A DNA stretch of 64,000 bases from Microbacterium neungamense. Its GTDB lineage: Bacteria; Actinomycetota; Actinomycetes; Actinomycetales; Microbacteriaceae. Position 1 is the first letter of the stretch. Each line of letters starts with the position of its first letter. The position numbers and the translations under genes are program-made. This document shows positions 32,807-40,395 of the stretch, in pieces. The notes under the pieces were generated by a model, which ran no database searches, had not been told where the DNA came from, and was given only the letters and a program-made list of their open reading frames with translations. The stretch covers positions 1,240,001 through 1,304,000 of the forward strand of contig NZ_CP069717.1 in the NCBI RefSeq assembly GCF_024971095.1, written 5' to 3'.

Positions 32807-33733
32807 ATGCCGTTCTCGGGAGAGCTTCATGCACGTGTCGCAGACGGCCCCGCGGTCCCCGGGGGCCTTCCGCTGGTCGTCCTGCTCACCGGGTTCACGG
32901 ATGCCGGCAGCGCCGTGTCCGGCCTGATCGACCACCTGCACGCCACCACGGCGCCCGCGCCCGTGACCGTCTTCGACAACGACCTGCTCCTGGACTACCG
33001 GGCCCGCCGCCCCGTGGTCGTCTTCGACCAGGACCACCTCACCGAGTACCGCCCGGCACGGCTGGACCTGTCCCTCGCGCACGACGCCCTGGGCCAGCCG
33101 TTCCTGCTGCTCTCCGGCTACGAGCCCGACTTCGCCTGGGACGCCTTCGCGGACGCCGTGCTCGACCTCATCGCGGAGTTCGAGGTGTCCGGCGTGGCCT
33201 GGGTGCACTCGATCGCGATGCCTGTGCCGCATACGCGCCCGCTCGGCACGACGGTGAGCGGCAACCGCCGCGACCTCGTCGCGGCGCACTCGGTGTGGCG
33301 TCCGCGCACCCAGGTGCCCTCGACCGCCGGGCACCTGCTGGAGTACCGGATCGCGGAGCGCGGCATCCGCGTCGCCGGCTTCGTGCTGCTCGTGCCGCAC
33401 TACCTGGCCGACACCGACTACCCGGACACGGTGCTCGCCGCGGCCGACAAGATCATGGTGGCCACCGGGCTGGTGCTGCGCACCGACGAGATCGCCGCCG
33501 CCCGGGACGAGTTCCGCGCGCGCGTCGACGAGCAGGTGCAGGGCAACGACGAGCTGGTGCAGATGGTGCACACCCTGGAGCGCCGCTACGACGCGTACAT
33601 GTCCGGACGGGATGCGGAGGACGTCGGCGACGGCTTCGACGAGCGCGACCTGCCCTCCGCGGACGAGCTGGCCGCGGAGCTGGAGCGCTACCTCGCCACC
33701 CGCCGCCCGGGCGACGAGGACAAGCTCGGCTGA
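32807..33733 (+). CDS. PAC2 family protein (proteasome assembly chaperone-like)
   Basis: A 308-aa cytoplasmic protein of the PAC2 family (also DUF75). N-terminal VVLLTGFTDAGSAVSGLIDHL and the central FLLLSGYEPDFAWDAF and GVAWVHSIAMPVPHTRP blocks are typical. The C-terminal 80 residues are charged helix (residues 230-305). Actinobacterial PAC2 proteins are very common, but no role in proteasome assembly has been shown for them; Microbacteriaceae generally lack a proteasome. It stands alone between pepA (divergent) and sigA (same direction). Confidence 0.92.
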   Translation: MPFSGELHARVADGPAVPGGLPLVVLLTGFTDAGSAVSGLIDHLHATTAPAPVTVFDNDLLLDYRARRPVVVFDQDHLTEYRPARLDLSLAHDALGQPFLLLSGYEPDFAWDAFADAVLDLIAEFEVSGVAWVHSIAMPVPHTRPLGTTVSGNRRDLVAAHSVWRPRTQVPSTAGHLLEYRIAERGIRVAGFVLLVPHYLADTDYPDTVLAAADKIMVATGLVLRTDEIAAARDEFRARVDEQVQGNDELVQMVHTLERRYDAYMSGRDAEDVGDGFDERDLPSADELAAELERYLATRRPGDEDKLG

Positions 33734-33776
33734 GCGCGCCGCATCCGGCCGGCGGGCGCCCCTCGGGCCCGCGGTG

Positions 33777-33785
33777 TGTGATAAT
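33777..33785 (+). promoter_or_regulatory. Extended -10 promoter candidate for sigA
   Basis: TGTGATAAT: a TG dinucleotide one base before GATAAT. This would give a sigA leader of about 100 nt. No -35 box is visible 17 bp upstream. Confidence 0.45.
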
Positions 33786-33799
33786 GGATGTTCGACCCG

Positions 33800-33833
33800 T
33801 TGTCAACCGGCGTTCCGCGCCCGGAGTTGACAA
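33800..33833. promoter_or_regulatory. Inverted repeat TTGTCAA...TTGACAA in the sigA leader
   Basis: TTGTCAA (33800-33806) and TTGACAA (33827-33833) are exact inverted copies flanking CCGG-type pairs. It could be a leader RNA hairpin, an operator, or two opposed -35 boxes. The TTGACA on the plus strand has no good -10 17 bp later. Confidence 0.45.
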
Positions 33834-33893
33834 GGGTCTTACTAGTGTCCGAAATGGCCCGGGGCGAGTGCACCGCTCCGTGAAAGGCGAAAC

Positions 33894-35183
33894 GTGACTC
33901 CTGCCACGACCAAGAAGACCCGGACGACGAAGAAGACCGCGGAAGCCGACGCTCCGGAGACCGAGGACGCCGCCGCCGAGACCGCGGCGCCCGCGAAGAA
34001 GACTGCATCCAAGAAGGCGCCGGCGAAGAAGGCCGCGCCCAAGAAGGCGGCCGCCAAGACGTCCAAGAAGAAGGACGACGACGAGGACGCCCCCGAAGAG
34101 CTCGCCGACGCCGACACGGCCGAGGCCGAGGGCGAGGTCGCCGAGGCGGATGCCGAGGAGGAGGGCGACAAGAAGCCGGCCTTCACCGAGCCGCTGCCCA
34201 CCGGCGCCATCGTCATCTCCTCCAGCGACGAGGACGACGTCCCGGTCTACTCCACGCAGATTACCGGCGCCACCGCCGACCCGGTCAAGGACTACCTGAA
34301 GCAGATCGGAAAGGTCGCGCTGCTGAACGCGGCCGAAGAGGTCGAGCTGGCCATGCGCATCGAGGCCGGCCTGTTCGCCGAGGAGAAGCTCTCGCACATG
34401 AGCGAGGCCGAGAAGTCCAGCCAGCTCGGCCTCGACCTGCAGTGGGTGGCCCGCGACGGCCAGCGTGCGAAGAGCCACCTGCTGGGCGCGAACCTGCGTC
34501 TGGTCGTCTCCCTCGCCAAGCGCTACACCGGTCGCGGCATGCAGTTCCTGGACCTCATCCAGGAAGGCAACCTGGGCCTCATCCGCGCGGTGGAGAAGTT
34601 CGACTACACCAAGGGCTTCAAGTTCTCCACGTACGCCACCTGGTGGATCCGTCAGGCGATCACCCGCGCCATGGCCGACCAGGCGCGCACCATCCGCATC
34701 CCGGTGCACATGGTCGAGGTCATCAACAAGCTCGCCCGCGTGCAGCGCCAGATGCTGCAGGACCTGGGCCGCGAGCCCACGCCGGAGGAGCTGTCCAAGG
34801 AACTCGACATGACCCCGGAGAAGGTCATCGAGGTGCAGAAGTACGGTCGCGAGCCGATCTCGCTGCACACCCCGCTGGGCGAGGACGGCGACAGCGAGTT
34901 CGGCGACCTGATCGAGGACACCGAGGCGGTCGTCCCGGCCGACGCGGTCGGATTCACCATGCTGCAGCGCCAGCTGGAGCAGCTGCTGGACTCGCTGTCC
35001 GAGCGCGAAGCCGGCGTGATCCGCATGCGCTTCGGCCTCGGCGACGGGCAGCCGAAGACGCTCGACCAGATCGGCGACACCTTCGGCGTCACGCGCGAGC
35101 GGATCCGCCAGATCGAGTCCAAGACGATGGCGAAGCTGCGGCACCCCAGCCGCTCGCAGTCGCTCCGGGACTACCTCGAGTGA
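33894..35183 (+). CDS. sigA: Principal sigma-70 factor SigA/HrdB
   Basis: A 429-aa group-1 sigma factor that directs core RNA polymerase to housekeeping promoters. The first 110 residues are a Lys/Ala/Glu-rich low-complexity arm ([13 protein letters not shown]), variable in actinobacteria. Region 1.2 follows ([16 protein letters not shown]), then 2.3-2.4 ([20 protein letters not shown]), which melts and reads the -10. The end is region 4.2 ([20 protein letters not shown]), which reads the -35. GTG 33894 has GAAAGG 6 nt upstream. The stop overlaps the next start (TGATG), so at least part of its mRNA continues into the CofE-like and murJ genes. Confidence 0.97.
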   Translation: MTPATTKKTRTTKKTAEADAPETEDAAAETAAPAKKTASKKAPAKKAAPKKAAAKTSKKKDDDEDAPEELADADTAEAEGEVAEADAEEEGDKKPAFTEPLPTGAIVISSSDEDDVPVYSTQITGATADPVKDYLKQIGKVALLNAAEEVELAMRIEAGLFAEEKLSHMSEAEKSSQLGLDLQWVARDGQRAKSHLLGANLRLVVSLAKRYTGRGMQFLDLIQEGNLGLIRAVEKFDYTKGFKFSTYATWWIRQAITRAMADQARTIRIPVHMVEVINKLARVQRQMLQDLGREPTPEELSKELDMTPEKVIEVQKYGREPISLHTPLGEDGDSEFGDLIEDTEAVVPADAVGFTMLQRQLEQLLDSLSEREAGVIRMRFGLGDGQPKTLDQIGDTFGVTRERIRQIESKTMAKLRHPSRSQSLRDYLE

Positions 35184-35878
35184 TGGCCGAGGCGAACAAG
35201 GGCAAGGCCCTCACCGTCGACATCGACGGCACCACGTACCAGCGCATCCCGATCCGCACCCGCGTCGTGATGCCCGGCGACGACCTCGACGAGATCATCC
35301 GCGAGTACACCGCCGGCGTGCTGCAGGACGGCGACATCCTCTTCGTCACGGAGAAGATCGTCGCCATCACGCAGGGCCGGTCGTACCAGCTCGAGGAGAT
35401 CCGGCCCCGCCGGCTCGCCCGCTTCCTGTCGAAGTATGTCACCCGCACCAGCTACGGCATCGGCCTGGGCATGCCCGAGACGATGGAGATGGCGCTGCGC
35501 GAGTGCGGGACGCCCCGCATCCTGCTCGCCGCCGCGGTCTCCGCGGTGACCAAGGCGTTCGGGCGCCGCGGCGACTTCTACCGCGTCGCCGGGTACAAGG
35601 CGCGCTCCATCGACGGCCCCACCTCGCACACGATCCCGCCGTACAACACGGCGGTCGTGCTCGGCCCGGAGAAGCCCAGGCAGGTCGCCCAGCACCTGCG
35701 GACGCTGCTGCCGGCCGGCGTGGAGGTCGCCGTCGTGGACATCAACGACATCGGCGGCAACATCCTCGGCTCCACGCTGGACCGCGCGGGGGAGCAGCGG
35801 CTCGTGGCCATCCTCCGGGACAACCCGCTCGGGCAGGGACACGAGTCCACGCCGATGGGCGTCATCCGCGCCGCCTGA
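35183..35878 (+). CDS. CofE-like coenzyme F420:L-glutamate ligase family protein
   Basis: A 231-aa protein of the F420-0:gamma-glutamyl ligase family (CofE, COG1478). Segments are RTRVVMPGDDLDEIIREY, DGDILFVTEKIVAITQGR and VVDINDIGGNILGST, with the GDILFVTEKI GTP/metal region. CofE adds gamma-linked glutamates to F420. No other F420 gene is visible here. The gene overlaps sigA on one side (TGATG at 35181) and murJ on the other (TGATG at 35876). That fits a cell-envelope glutamate ligase better than cofactor synthesis; this is inference from context. Confidence 0.85.
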   Translation: MAEANKGKALTVDIDGTTYQRIPIRTRVVMPGDDLDEIIREYTAGVLQDGDILFVTEKIVAITQGRSYQLEEIRPRRLARFLSKYVTRTSYGIGLGMPETMEMALRECGTPRILLAAAVSAVTKAFGRRGDFYRVAGYKARSIDGPTSHTIPPYNTAVVLGPEKPRQVAQHLRTLLPAGVEVAVVDINDIGGNILGSTLDRAGEQRLVAILRDNPLGQGHESTPMGVIRAA

Positions 35879-37461
35879 TGGGGATCGGTCGCGCGAGTGC
35901 GATGATCGCAGCCGGGACGCTCGCGTCCCGGGTCACCGGGCTGCTGCGGGCCATGGTGCTCGTGGCGGCGGTCGGCACGATCAGCCAGGCCGGTGACGCG
36001 TTCGCGACCGCGAACCAGCTGCCGAACAGCATCTATGCGGTGATCTCCGCCGGGCTGCTCACCGGCGTGATCGTGCCGCAGGTGGTGCGGGTGAGCGCGC
36101 AGGAGGACGGCGGACACGACTTCCTCGCCAAGCTGCTCACGCTCGGCGCGGTCCTGGTCGGCGCCGTCACGGTCGTGGCGACCCTCGCCGCGCCGCTGCT
36201 CGTGGACCTCTACTCGCAGTACCGCCCGGAGCAGCACGCGCTGGCCACGCAGTTCGCCTACTGGTGCCTGCCGCAGCTGTTCTTCTACGGCATGTTCGCG
36301 CTGCTGGGGGAGATCCTGAACGCGCGGCGGATGTTCGCGCCGTACGCCTGGGCGCCGATCGTGAACAACCTCGTCTCCATCGGCGGGTTCGGTGTCTTCA
36401 TCGTGCTGTTCGGACAGGGCCGCAGCGCGCTCGAGGGCTGGTCGCCCGCCATGGTGGCCACCCTCGCCGGCACCGCAACCCTCGGCGTCATCGCGCAGAC
36501 CGTCGTGCTCGTACTGTTCTGGCGACGGGCGGGCATCCCGCTGCGGCTCGATTTCCGCTGGCGGGGCATGGGCCTCGGGCACATGGGGAAGCTCGCCACC
36601 TGGACGTTCCTGACCACCCTGGTCGGGCAGCTGGTGGGGATCGTGCAGGCTCTCACGGTCACGCCCGCCTCCGAAGGCGGGCACGCCTCCGTCGCGGCAT
36701 CCGGCTACGCCTGGCTGGTGTACATGGTGCCGTACTCCATGATCATCCTCGCCATCGGCACCCCGTACTTCACCCGCATCAGCGAGCACGCGGCCGCGGA
36801 GCGCGACGACGAGCTGAAGGCGGACATCCGGCAGTCGCTCCGCGTGCTCGGCCTGTTCATCGTGATCGCGATCGCCGCGGTCGCCGCCGCCGCGCAGCCC
36901 GCCGCACGGGTGTTCAGCGAAGGCCCGGGGGAGGCGGTCGCCGTCGCGCCGGTGCTGCTGGCGTACCTGGTCAGCCTGCTGCCGATGGCGGTGCTCTTCA
37001 TCGTGCAGCGCACCTTCTACGCGTACGGCGACGCGCGCACCCCGTTCGTGTTCACGATGGTGCAGGGCTCGCTCGTGCTCGCGTTCACCCTCGTCGTGGC
37101 CGCCACGGTGCCGGTCGAGAATCTGGCCGCGGCCGTCGCGCTCGCGCAGTCCTGCGCCGGCATCCTGCAGACCGTGCTGGCGACGGTGCTGCTGCGCCGC
37201 CGGATCGGCTCGCTCGGCCTCGGCGGGGTGTGGCGCGCCCTGACCCGCTTCGCGCTGATGGCGGTGCCCGCCGGCGCGGCCGGGTACGGCGTGTACCTGC
37301 TCTCCGGTGGCGTCGGCGGATGGATGCTCGCCGGTCAGCTCTGGGGGGTGCTCGGATGCTGCCTCATCGCCGCATCCGCCGGTGCCGTGTACGTGGCGCT
37401 GCTCGCGCTGTTCCGGGTGCCGGAGCTGCGCACCGCGTTGGGCGCGCTGCGCCGGCGCTGA
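35878..37461 (+). CDS. murJ: MurJ/MviN-type lipid II flippase
   Basis: A 527-aa polytopic membrane protein with about 14 hydrophobic helices. The N-terminal GTLASRVTGLLRAMVLVAAVG is the MviN signature of the MOP-fold lipid II flippase family. Conserved loops such as NQLPNSIYAVISAGLLTGVI and QRTFYAYGDARTPF are present. It moves peptidoglycan precursors to the outer leaflet. There is no C-terminal pseudokinase extension as in Mycobacterium MviN. The ATG overlaps the preceding stop (TGATG) and lacks a ribosome site, so it depends on translational coupling. The 3' end runs into a REP array. Confidence 0.93.
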   Translation: MGIGRASAMIAAGTLASRVTGLLRAMVLVAAVGTISQAGDAFATANQLPNSIYAVISAGLLTGVIVPQVVRVSAQEDGGHDFLAKLLTLGAVLVGAVTVVATLAAPLLVDLYSQYRPEQHALATQFAYWCLPQLFFYGMFALLGEILNARRMFAPYAWAPIVNNLVSIGGFGVFIVLFGQGRSALEGWSPAMVATLAGTATLGVIAQTVVLVLFWRRAGIPLRLDFRWRGMGLGHMGKLATWTFLTTLVGQLVGIVQALTVTPASEGGHASVAASGYAWLVYMVPYSMIILAIGTPYFTRISEHAAAERDDELKADIRQSLRVLGLFIVIAIAAVAAAAQPAARVFSEGPGEAVAVAPVLLAYLVSLLPMAVLFIVQRTFYAYGDARTPFVFTMVQGSLVLAFTLVVAATVPVENLAAAVALAQSCAGILQTVLATVLLRRRIGSLGLGGVWRALTRFALMAVPAGAAGYGVYLLSGGVGGWMLAGQLWGVLGCCLIAASAGAVYVALLALFRVPELRTALGALRRR

Positions 37462-37524
37462 CGCTTCGACAGGCTCAGCGTCCGCTTCGACAGGCTCAGC
37501 GTCCGCGTCGACAGGCTCAGCGTC
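37462..37524. repeat. REP-like array, three tandem 21-bp units
   Basis: Units 37462-37482, 37483-37503 and 37504-37524 carry CTTCGACAGGCTCAGCG; the third has CGTCG for CTTCG. It fills the gap between the convergent murJ and ATP-grasp genes, starting one base after the murJ stop. Confidence 0.95.
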
Positions 37525-37526
37525 CG

Positions 37527-38558
37527 TCAGCGCTTGTCGAGCACGCCGGGGCCGATCGCCTCGACGTAGCGGTGCAGCAGGCCGGTGCGGACACCGGAGG
37601 CCGAGGGCTTCATCTGGAACACGCTCGAGTTGTGGTTCGCCTCGATGAGAGCCGGGCCGTCCGGGGTGATCGCGATGTCCCAGCCGACGTAGGGCACGGT
37701 GGGCAGGCGCTTGGCCGCGTCCTCGATCATCGCGACGACCTCGGGGTAGAACGGCACCCGGAAGCCCTGAATCCGCGTGCCCGTGGCCGGGTGCTCGTGG
37801 TAGATGTTCGACTGCTTGTCCACGCCCGGGTAGAGCGCGACGCCGTCGTCGTCGAGCATCGTGAACATCCCGCCGGAGGCGAAGTTGTCGATCACCGAGC
37901 CGTTGCCGATGCGCAGCACCGAGGCGATCACGTGCAGCCGGTCCTGCGGGTCGCGGTACGTGATCATCCGCACCGTGTTGACGCTGTCCGGGTACAGCGC
38001 GTTCAGGTCGTCATGCTGGCGCAGCACCTCCTCCAGCAGCGTCTGATCGCGCTCGACGAGCGCGGCGCGCCACGCGGCGACGTCCTCGATGTCCGCGGTG
38101 TGGTAGATCGCGATCCCCGCGCCGCCCTCGCCCTGCGCCGGCTTGGCGATCACGCGGGGGTGGCGCTCCAGGAAGTCGCGCAGATCCTGCTCGGAGGCGC
38201 GGGAGGCGTCGATCCAGTCCCGCCGGGTGAGGTCGGCGAAGTCGGCGAGGAAGCGCAGCTTGTCGCCCAGGATCACCTTCGAGTCCGGGCCGTTCAGCGT
38301 CTTGTTCAGCCGGAACGCCTTCGGATGCGTCATCCAGGTGGCGCGCTCCCGTGCGTTCAGGATGCGGATGTCCCACACCACGTAGTCCCGGAAGCCCATC
38401 TCGTAGCGCACCGAGCACCACAGCATGTCGGCGAGGATGACCGGCAGCGGAGCCTTCGACACCCGCTTCACCTGGCGAGCGAGCTCGAGCAGCTGGGTCG
38501 GATTCAGCCGCCGTGCCCGGTCGATGAGGTACCGGACGCGCAACCGCTTCTGATCCAT
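37527..38558 (-). CDS. ATP-grasp ligase, sugar-transfer-associated (ATPgrasp_ST) type, copy 1
   Basis: A 343-aa soluble ATP-grasp protein. Nucleotide-binding strands are RVIAKPAQGEGGAGIAIY; the metal-binding end is TPDGPALIEANHNSS. The sequence VPYVGWDIAIT is shared with its divergent paralogue at 38652. The family (PF14397) joins a carboxylate to an amine with ATP; substrates are mostly unknown, and members occur in capsule and wall clusters. It is divergent from copy 2 and next to murJ. A TAACCT hexamer ends 6 bp before the ATG, so it may be leaderless. A role adding an amino acid to a cell-wall precursor is inferred. Confidence 0.82.
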   Translation of the reverse strand: MDQKRLRVRYLIDRARRLNPTQLLELARQVKRVSKAPLPVILADMLWCSVRYEMGFRDYVVWDIRILNARERATWMTHPKAFRLNKTLNGPDSKVILGDKLRFLADFADLTRRDWIDASRASEQDLRDFLERHPRVIAKPAQGEGGAGIAIYHTADIEDVAAWRAALVERDQTLLEEVLRQHDDLNALYPDSVNTVRMITYRDPQDRLHVIASVLRIGNGSVIDNFASGGMFTMLDDDGVALYPGVDKQSNIYHEHPATGTRIQGFRVPFYPEVVAMIEDAAKRLPTVPYVGWDIAITPDGPALIEANHNSSVFQMKPSASGVRTGLLHRYVEAIGPGVLDKR

Positions 38559-38564
38559 CCGACC

Positions 38565-38570
38565 AGGTTA
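38565..38570 (-). promoter_or_regulatory. -10 element for leaderless ATP-grasp copy 1
   Basis: TAACCT on the minus strand, 6 bp from the ATG at 38558. Confidence 0.45.
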
Positions 38571-38651
38571 ACACGCAGGCGTCACAGGGCCCGGCGAGGG
38601 GGAGCGGCTACCATGGGACGTTCCCACCCGTCCGCCTCGAAAGGTCCTGCC

Positions 38652-39683
38652 TTGTCCCGAGACGTCGCACTCACGGCGCGCCTGAAGTACTTGCTGAAGC
38701 GGCTGACCGCGTTCAACCCCGGCCGGGTCTGGTCGTTCGCGACGCAGATCGCGCAGGAGCAGGGCAAGTGGGCCCCGTGGATCTTCGTGGACATGCTCAT
38801 CTGGGCGGCGTTCCACGACACCGCGTACATCGACTACTACGAGGCCGACTTCGCGCTGCTCACCCGCGCCGAGCGCAAGACGTTCATGACCTCGCTGATC
38901 CAGCACCACCTCGCGCAGGCGCTGAACGACCGCACCGACGTGCTGCAGTTCGAGAACAAGCTCTCCTTCAACCGCCGCTTCGCCGCCTACCTCGGCCGCG
39001 AGTGGCTCGACCTGGCGGAGACCGACGCGGAGGGGCTGCGCGCCTTCGCCGAGCGGCATCCGGTGATCATCGCCAAGACGCCGGTCGGGCGCGAGGGCAA
39101 GGGCGTGTTCCGCTACGACACCGCCGAGGTCGCCGACTGGGAGGGGTTCCGCACCGAGCTGCTGGAGAAGGGGCAGCGCCTGCTCGAGCAGCCCATCGTG
39201 CAGCATCCGTACCTCGCCGAGTACTGCGCGGGCACCGTGAACACGACCCGCGTGGCCACGTTCTTCGACGGGCAGACCGTGCACGTGCTGATGGCGGCGC
39301 AGAAGTTCGGCCGCGGCGCGGTCAGCGACCAGTTCACCTGGGGCGGGTTCTTCACGATGCTGGACGAGAACGGGCACTCGGTGGGGCCCGGGCACACCGG
39401 GAAGCACAAGAGCCGCTACGAGACGCACCCCGATTCGGGCGCCTCCATCGTCGACTTCCAGGTGCCGATGTGGGACCGCGTCGTCGAGCTCGTCGACCGT
39501 GCCGCGCGCGAGGTGCCCACCGTGCCCTACGTCGGCTGGGACGTCGCCGTCGGCCCCGACGGCCCGGTGCTGATCGAGGGCAACTGGACCCCCGGACTGT
39601 ACGAGACGCGCGTCAGCGCCACCGGCATCCGCACCGGCAGCAAGGAGCGGCATCGCCCGGTGATCGAGGCCAGCCGCCGATGA
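38652..39683 (+). CDS. ATP-grasp ligase, sugar-transfer-associated type, copy 2
   Basis: A 343-aa paralogue of the divergent gene. It has HPVIIAKTPVGREGKGVFRY for nucleotide binding and VLIEGNWTPGLYE as the metal-binding end, with Gly where copy 1 has Ala. The TTG at 38652 is chosen over ATG 38613: GAAAGG lies 7 nt before it, the N-terminus then aligns with copy 1 (both reach an N-P pair about 20 residues in), and both proteins become exactly 343 aa. The differences around IEANHNSS / IEGNWTPG suggest different substrates. It is first in an operon with the two racemase-like genes, joined by an 8-codon mini-ORF. Confidence 0.82.
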   Translation: MSRDVALTARLKYLLKRLTAFNPGRVWSFATQIAQEQGKWAPWIFVDMLIWAAFHDTAYIDYYEADFALLTRAERKTFMTSLIQHHLAQALNDRTDVLQFENKLSFNRRFAAYLGREWLDLAETDAEGLRAFAERHPVIIAKTPVGREGKGVFRYDTAEVADWEGFRTELLEKGQRLLEQPIVQHPYLAEYCAGTVNTTRVATFFDGQTVHVLMAAQKFGRGAVSDQFTWGGFFTMLDENGHSVGPGHTGKHKSRYETHPDSGASIVDFQVPMWDRVVELVDRAAREVPTVPYVGWDVAVGPDGPVLIEGNWTPGLYETRVSATGIRTGSKERHRPVIEASRR

Positions 39684-39706
39684 CCGCGGCCTCCGACGCA
39701 CGATGA
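39680..39706 (+). other. Eight-codon mini-ORF bridging two coupled genes
   Basis: ATG 39680 overlaps the ATP-grasp stop as ATGA (39680-39683) and reads eight codons (MTAASDAR). It ends in a TGA at 39704-39706 that overlaps the racemase-like ATG as ATGA (39703-39706). No ribosome site lies before either ATG. It would let a terminating ribosome restart twice and reach the next gene. The peptide itself is probably not functional. Confidence 0.5.
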
Positions 39707-40395
39707 GCGGCTCTCGCAGCCTGCCGCGGGCCGAGATCTCGGCGCGCGCCGTCCGCGAGGCGGCCGAGGCGGCCGTCGCCGCCGGCGGCGTTGTCGCCGA
39801 CCTGCGCGGCGACGCGTACGGTCACGGCGTCGCAGAGACGGCGCGGGTGGTGACGGATGCCGGCGTCCGCGCCGTGCTGGTGGACGACGCGCGGACCGTC
39901 GAAAGCCTCGCGGCATCCGGCATCCGCGCCGTCACCGACGGCGAGGCGGACATCGCCCCCGAGGCGCTGTACGGCCTGCCCGGCGCGGAGGACAGCCGGA
40001 CGCCCGCCATGCGCCTCGCCGGGCGGGTGCTCTCGGTGAAGCGGATGCTCGCGGGCGAGGCCGTCTCGTACGGGTACACGCACCGCGCCACCGTGGACAC
40101 CACCACGGCGCTCGTCACCGGCGGGTACGCGCAGGGCGTCGTGCGGGCTCTCGGCAATCACGCCCGGGTGGAGATCGACGGGGTGCTGCGCCCGATCATC
40201 GGCCGCGTGGCGATGGACGTCTGCGTCGTGGACCTGGAGGGGGCGCACGCGGAGGAGGGGACGGACGTGATCTACTTCGGCGGCACCGGGCCGGCCCGGG
40301 ACGCGCTGGCGGACTGGGCCCGCATCACCGGCCTCCGCCCCACCGAGCTGGTCGCCGTGGCCGGCGCGAAGGCGGTGCGCGAATGGCGAGCATGA
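39703..40395 (+). CDS. Alanine-racemase-family protein A: beta domain with Tyr, truncated barrel without the PLP lysine
   Basis: A 230-aa protein, against about 370 for alanine racemase. Residues 9-70 match the first strands and helices of the PLP barrel, but the lysine position before DAYGHG is Arg35 (LRGDAYGHG). Most of the barrel is missing. From about residue 100 the C-terminal beta domain is intact: AVSYGYTHRA with Tyr123, the residue that acts as the second base across the dimer, then TGGYAQGVVRALGNHARVEI and IIGRVAMDVCVVD. The protein cannot hold PLP by itself. The next gene supplies the lysine. Start ATG 39703 has no ribosome site and is reached by coupling. Confidence 0.8.
   Translation: MSGSRSLPRAEISARAVREAAEAAVAAGGVVADLRGDAYGHGVAETARVVTDAGVRAVLVDDARTVESLAASGIRAVTDGEADIAPEALYGLPGAEDSRTPAMRLAGRVLSVKRMLAGEAVSYGYTHRATVDTTTALVTGGYAQGVVRALGNHARVEIDGVLRPIIGRVAMDVCVVDLEGAHAEEGTDVIYFGGTGPARDALADWARITGLRPTELVAVAGAKAVREWRA

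Noticed and set aside
33827..33846. A second sigA promoter using the perfect TTGACA at 33827
   Set aside because: At 16-18 bp spacing the -10 region reads CGAAAT-like sequence; TACTAG is only 7 bp away. Not convincing.
39703..40395. Protein A as a plain pseudogene fragment of alanine racemase
   Set aside because: The frame is open, the beta-domain residues are conserved, it is coupled on both sides and its losses mirror those of the next gene. Decay remains the main alternative.
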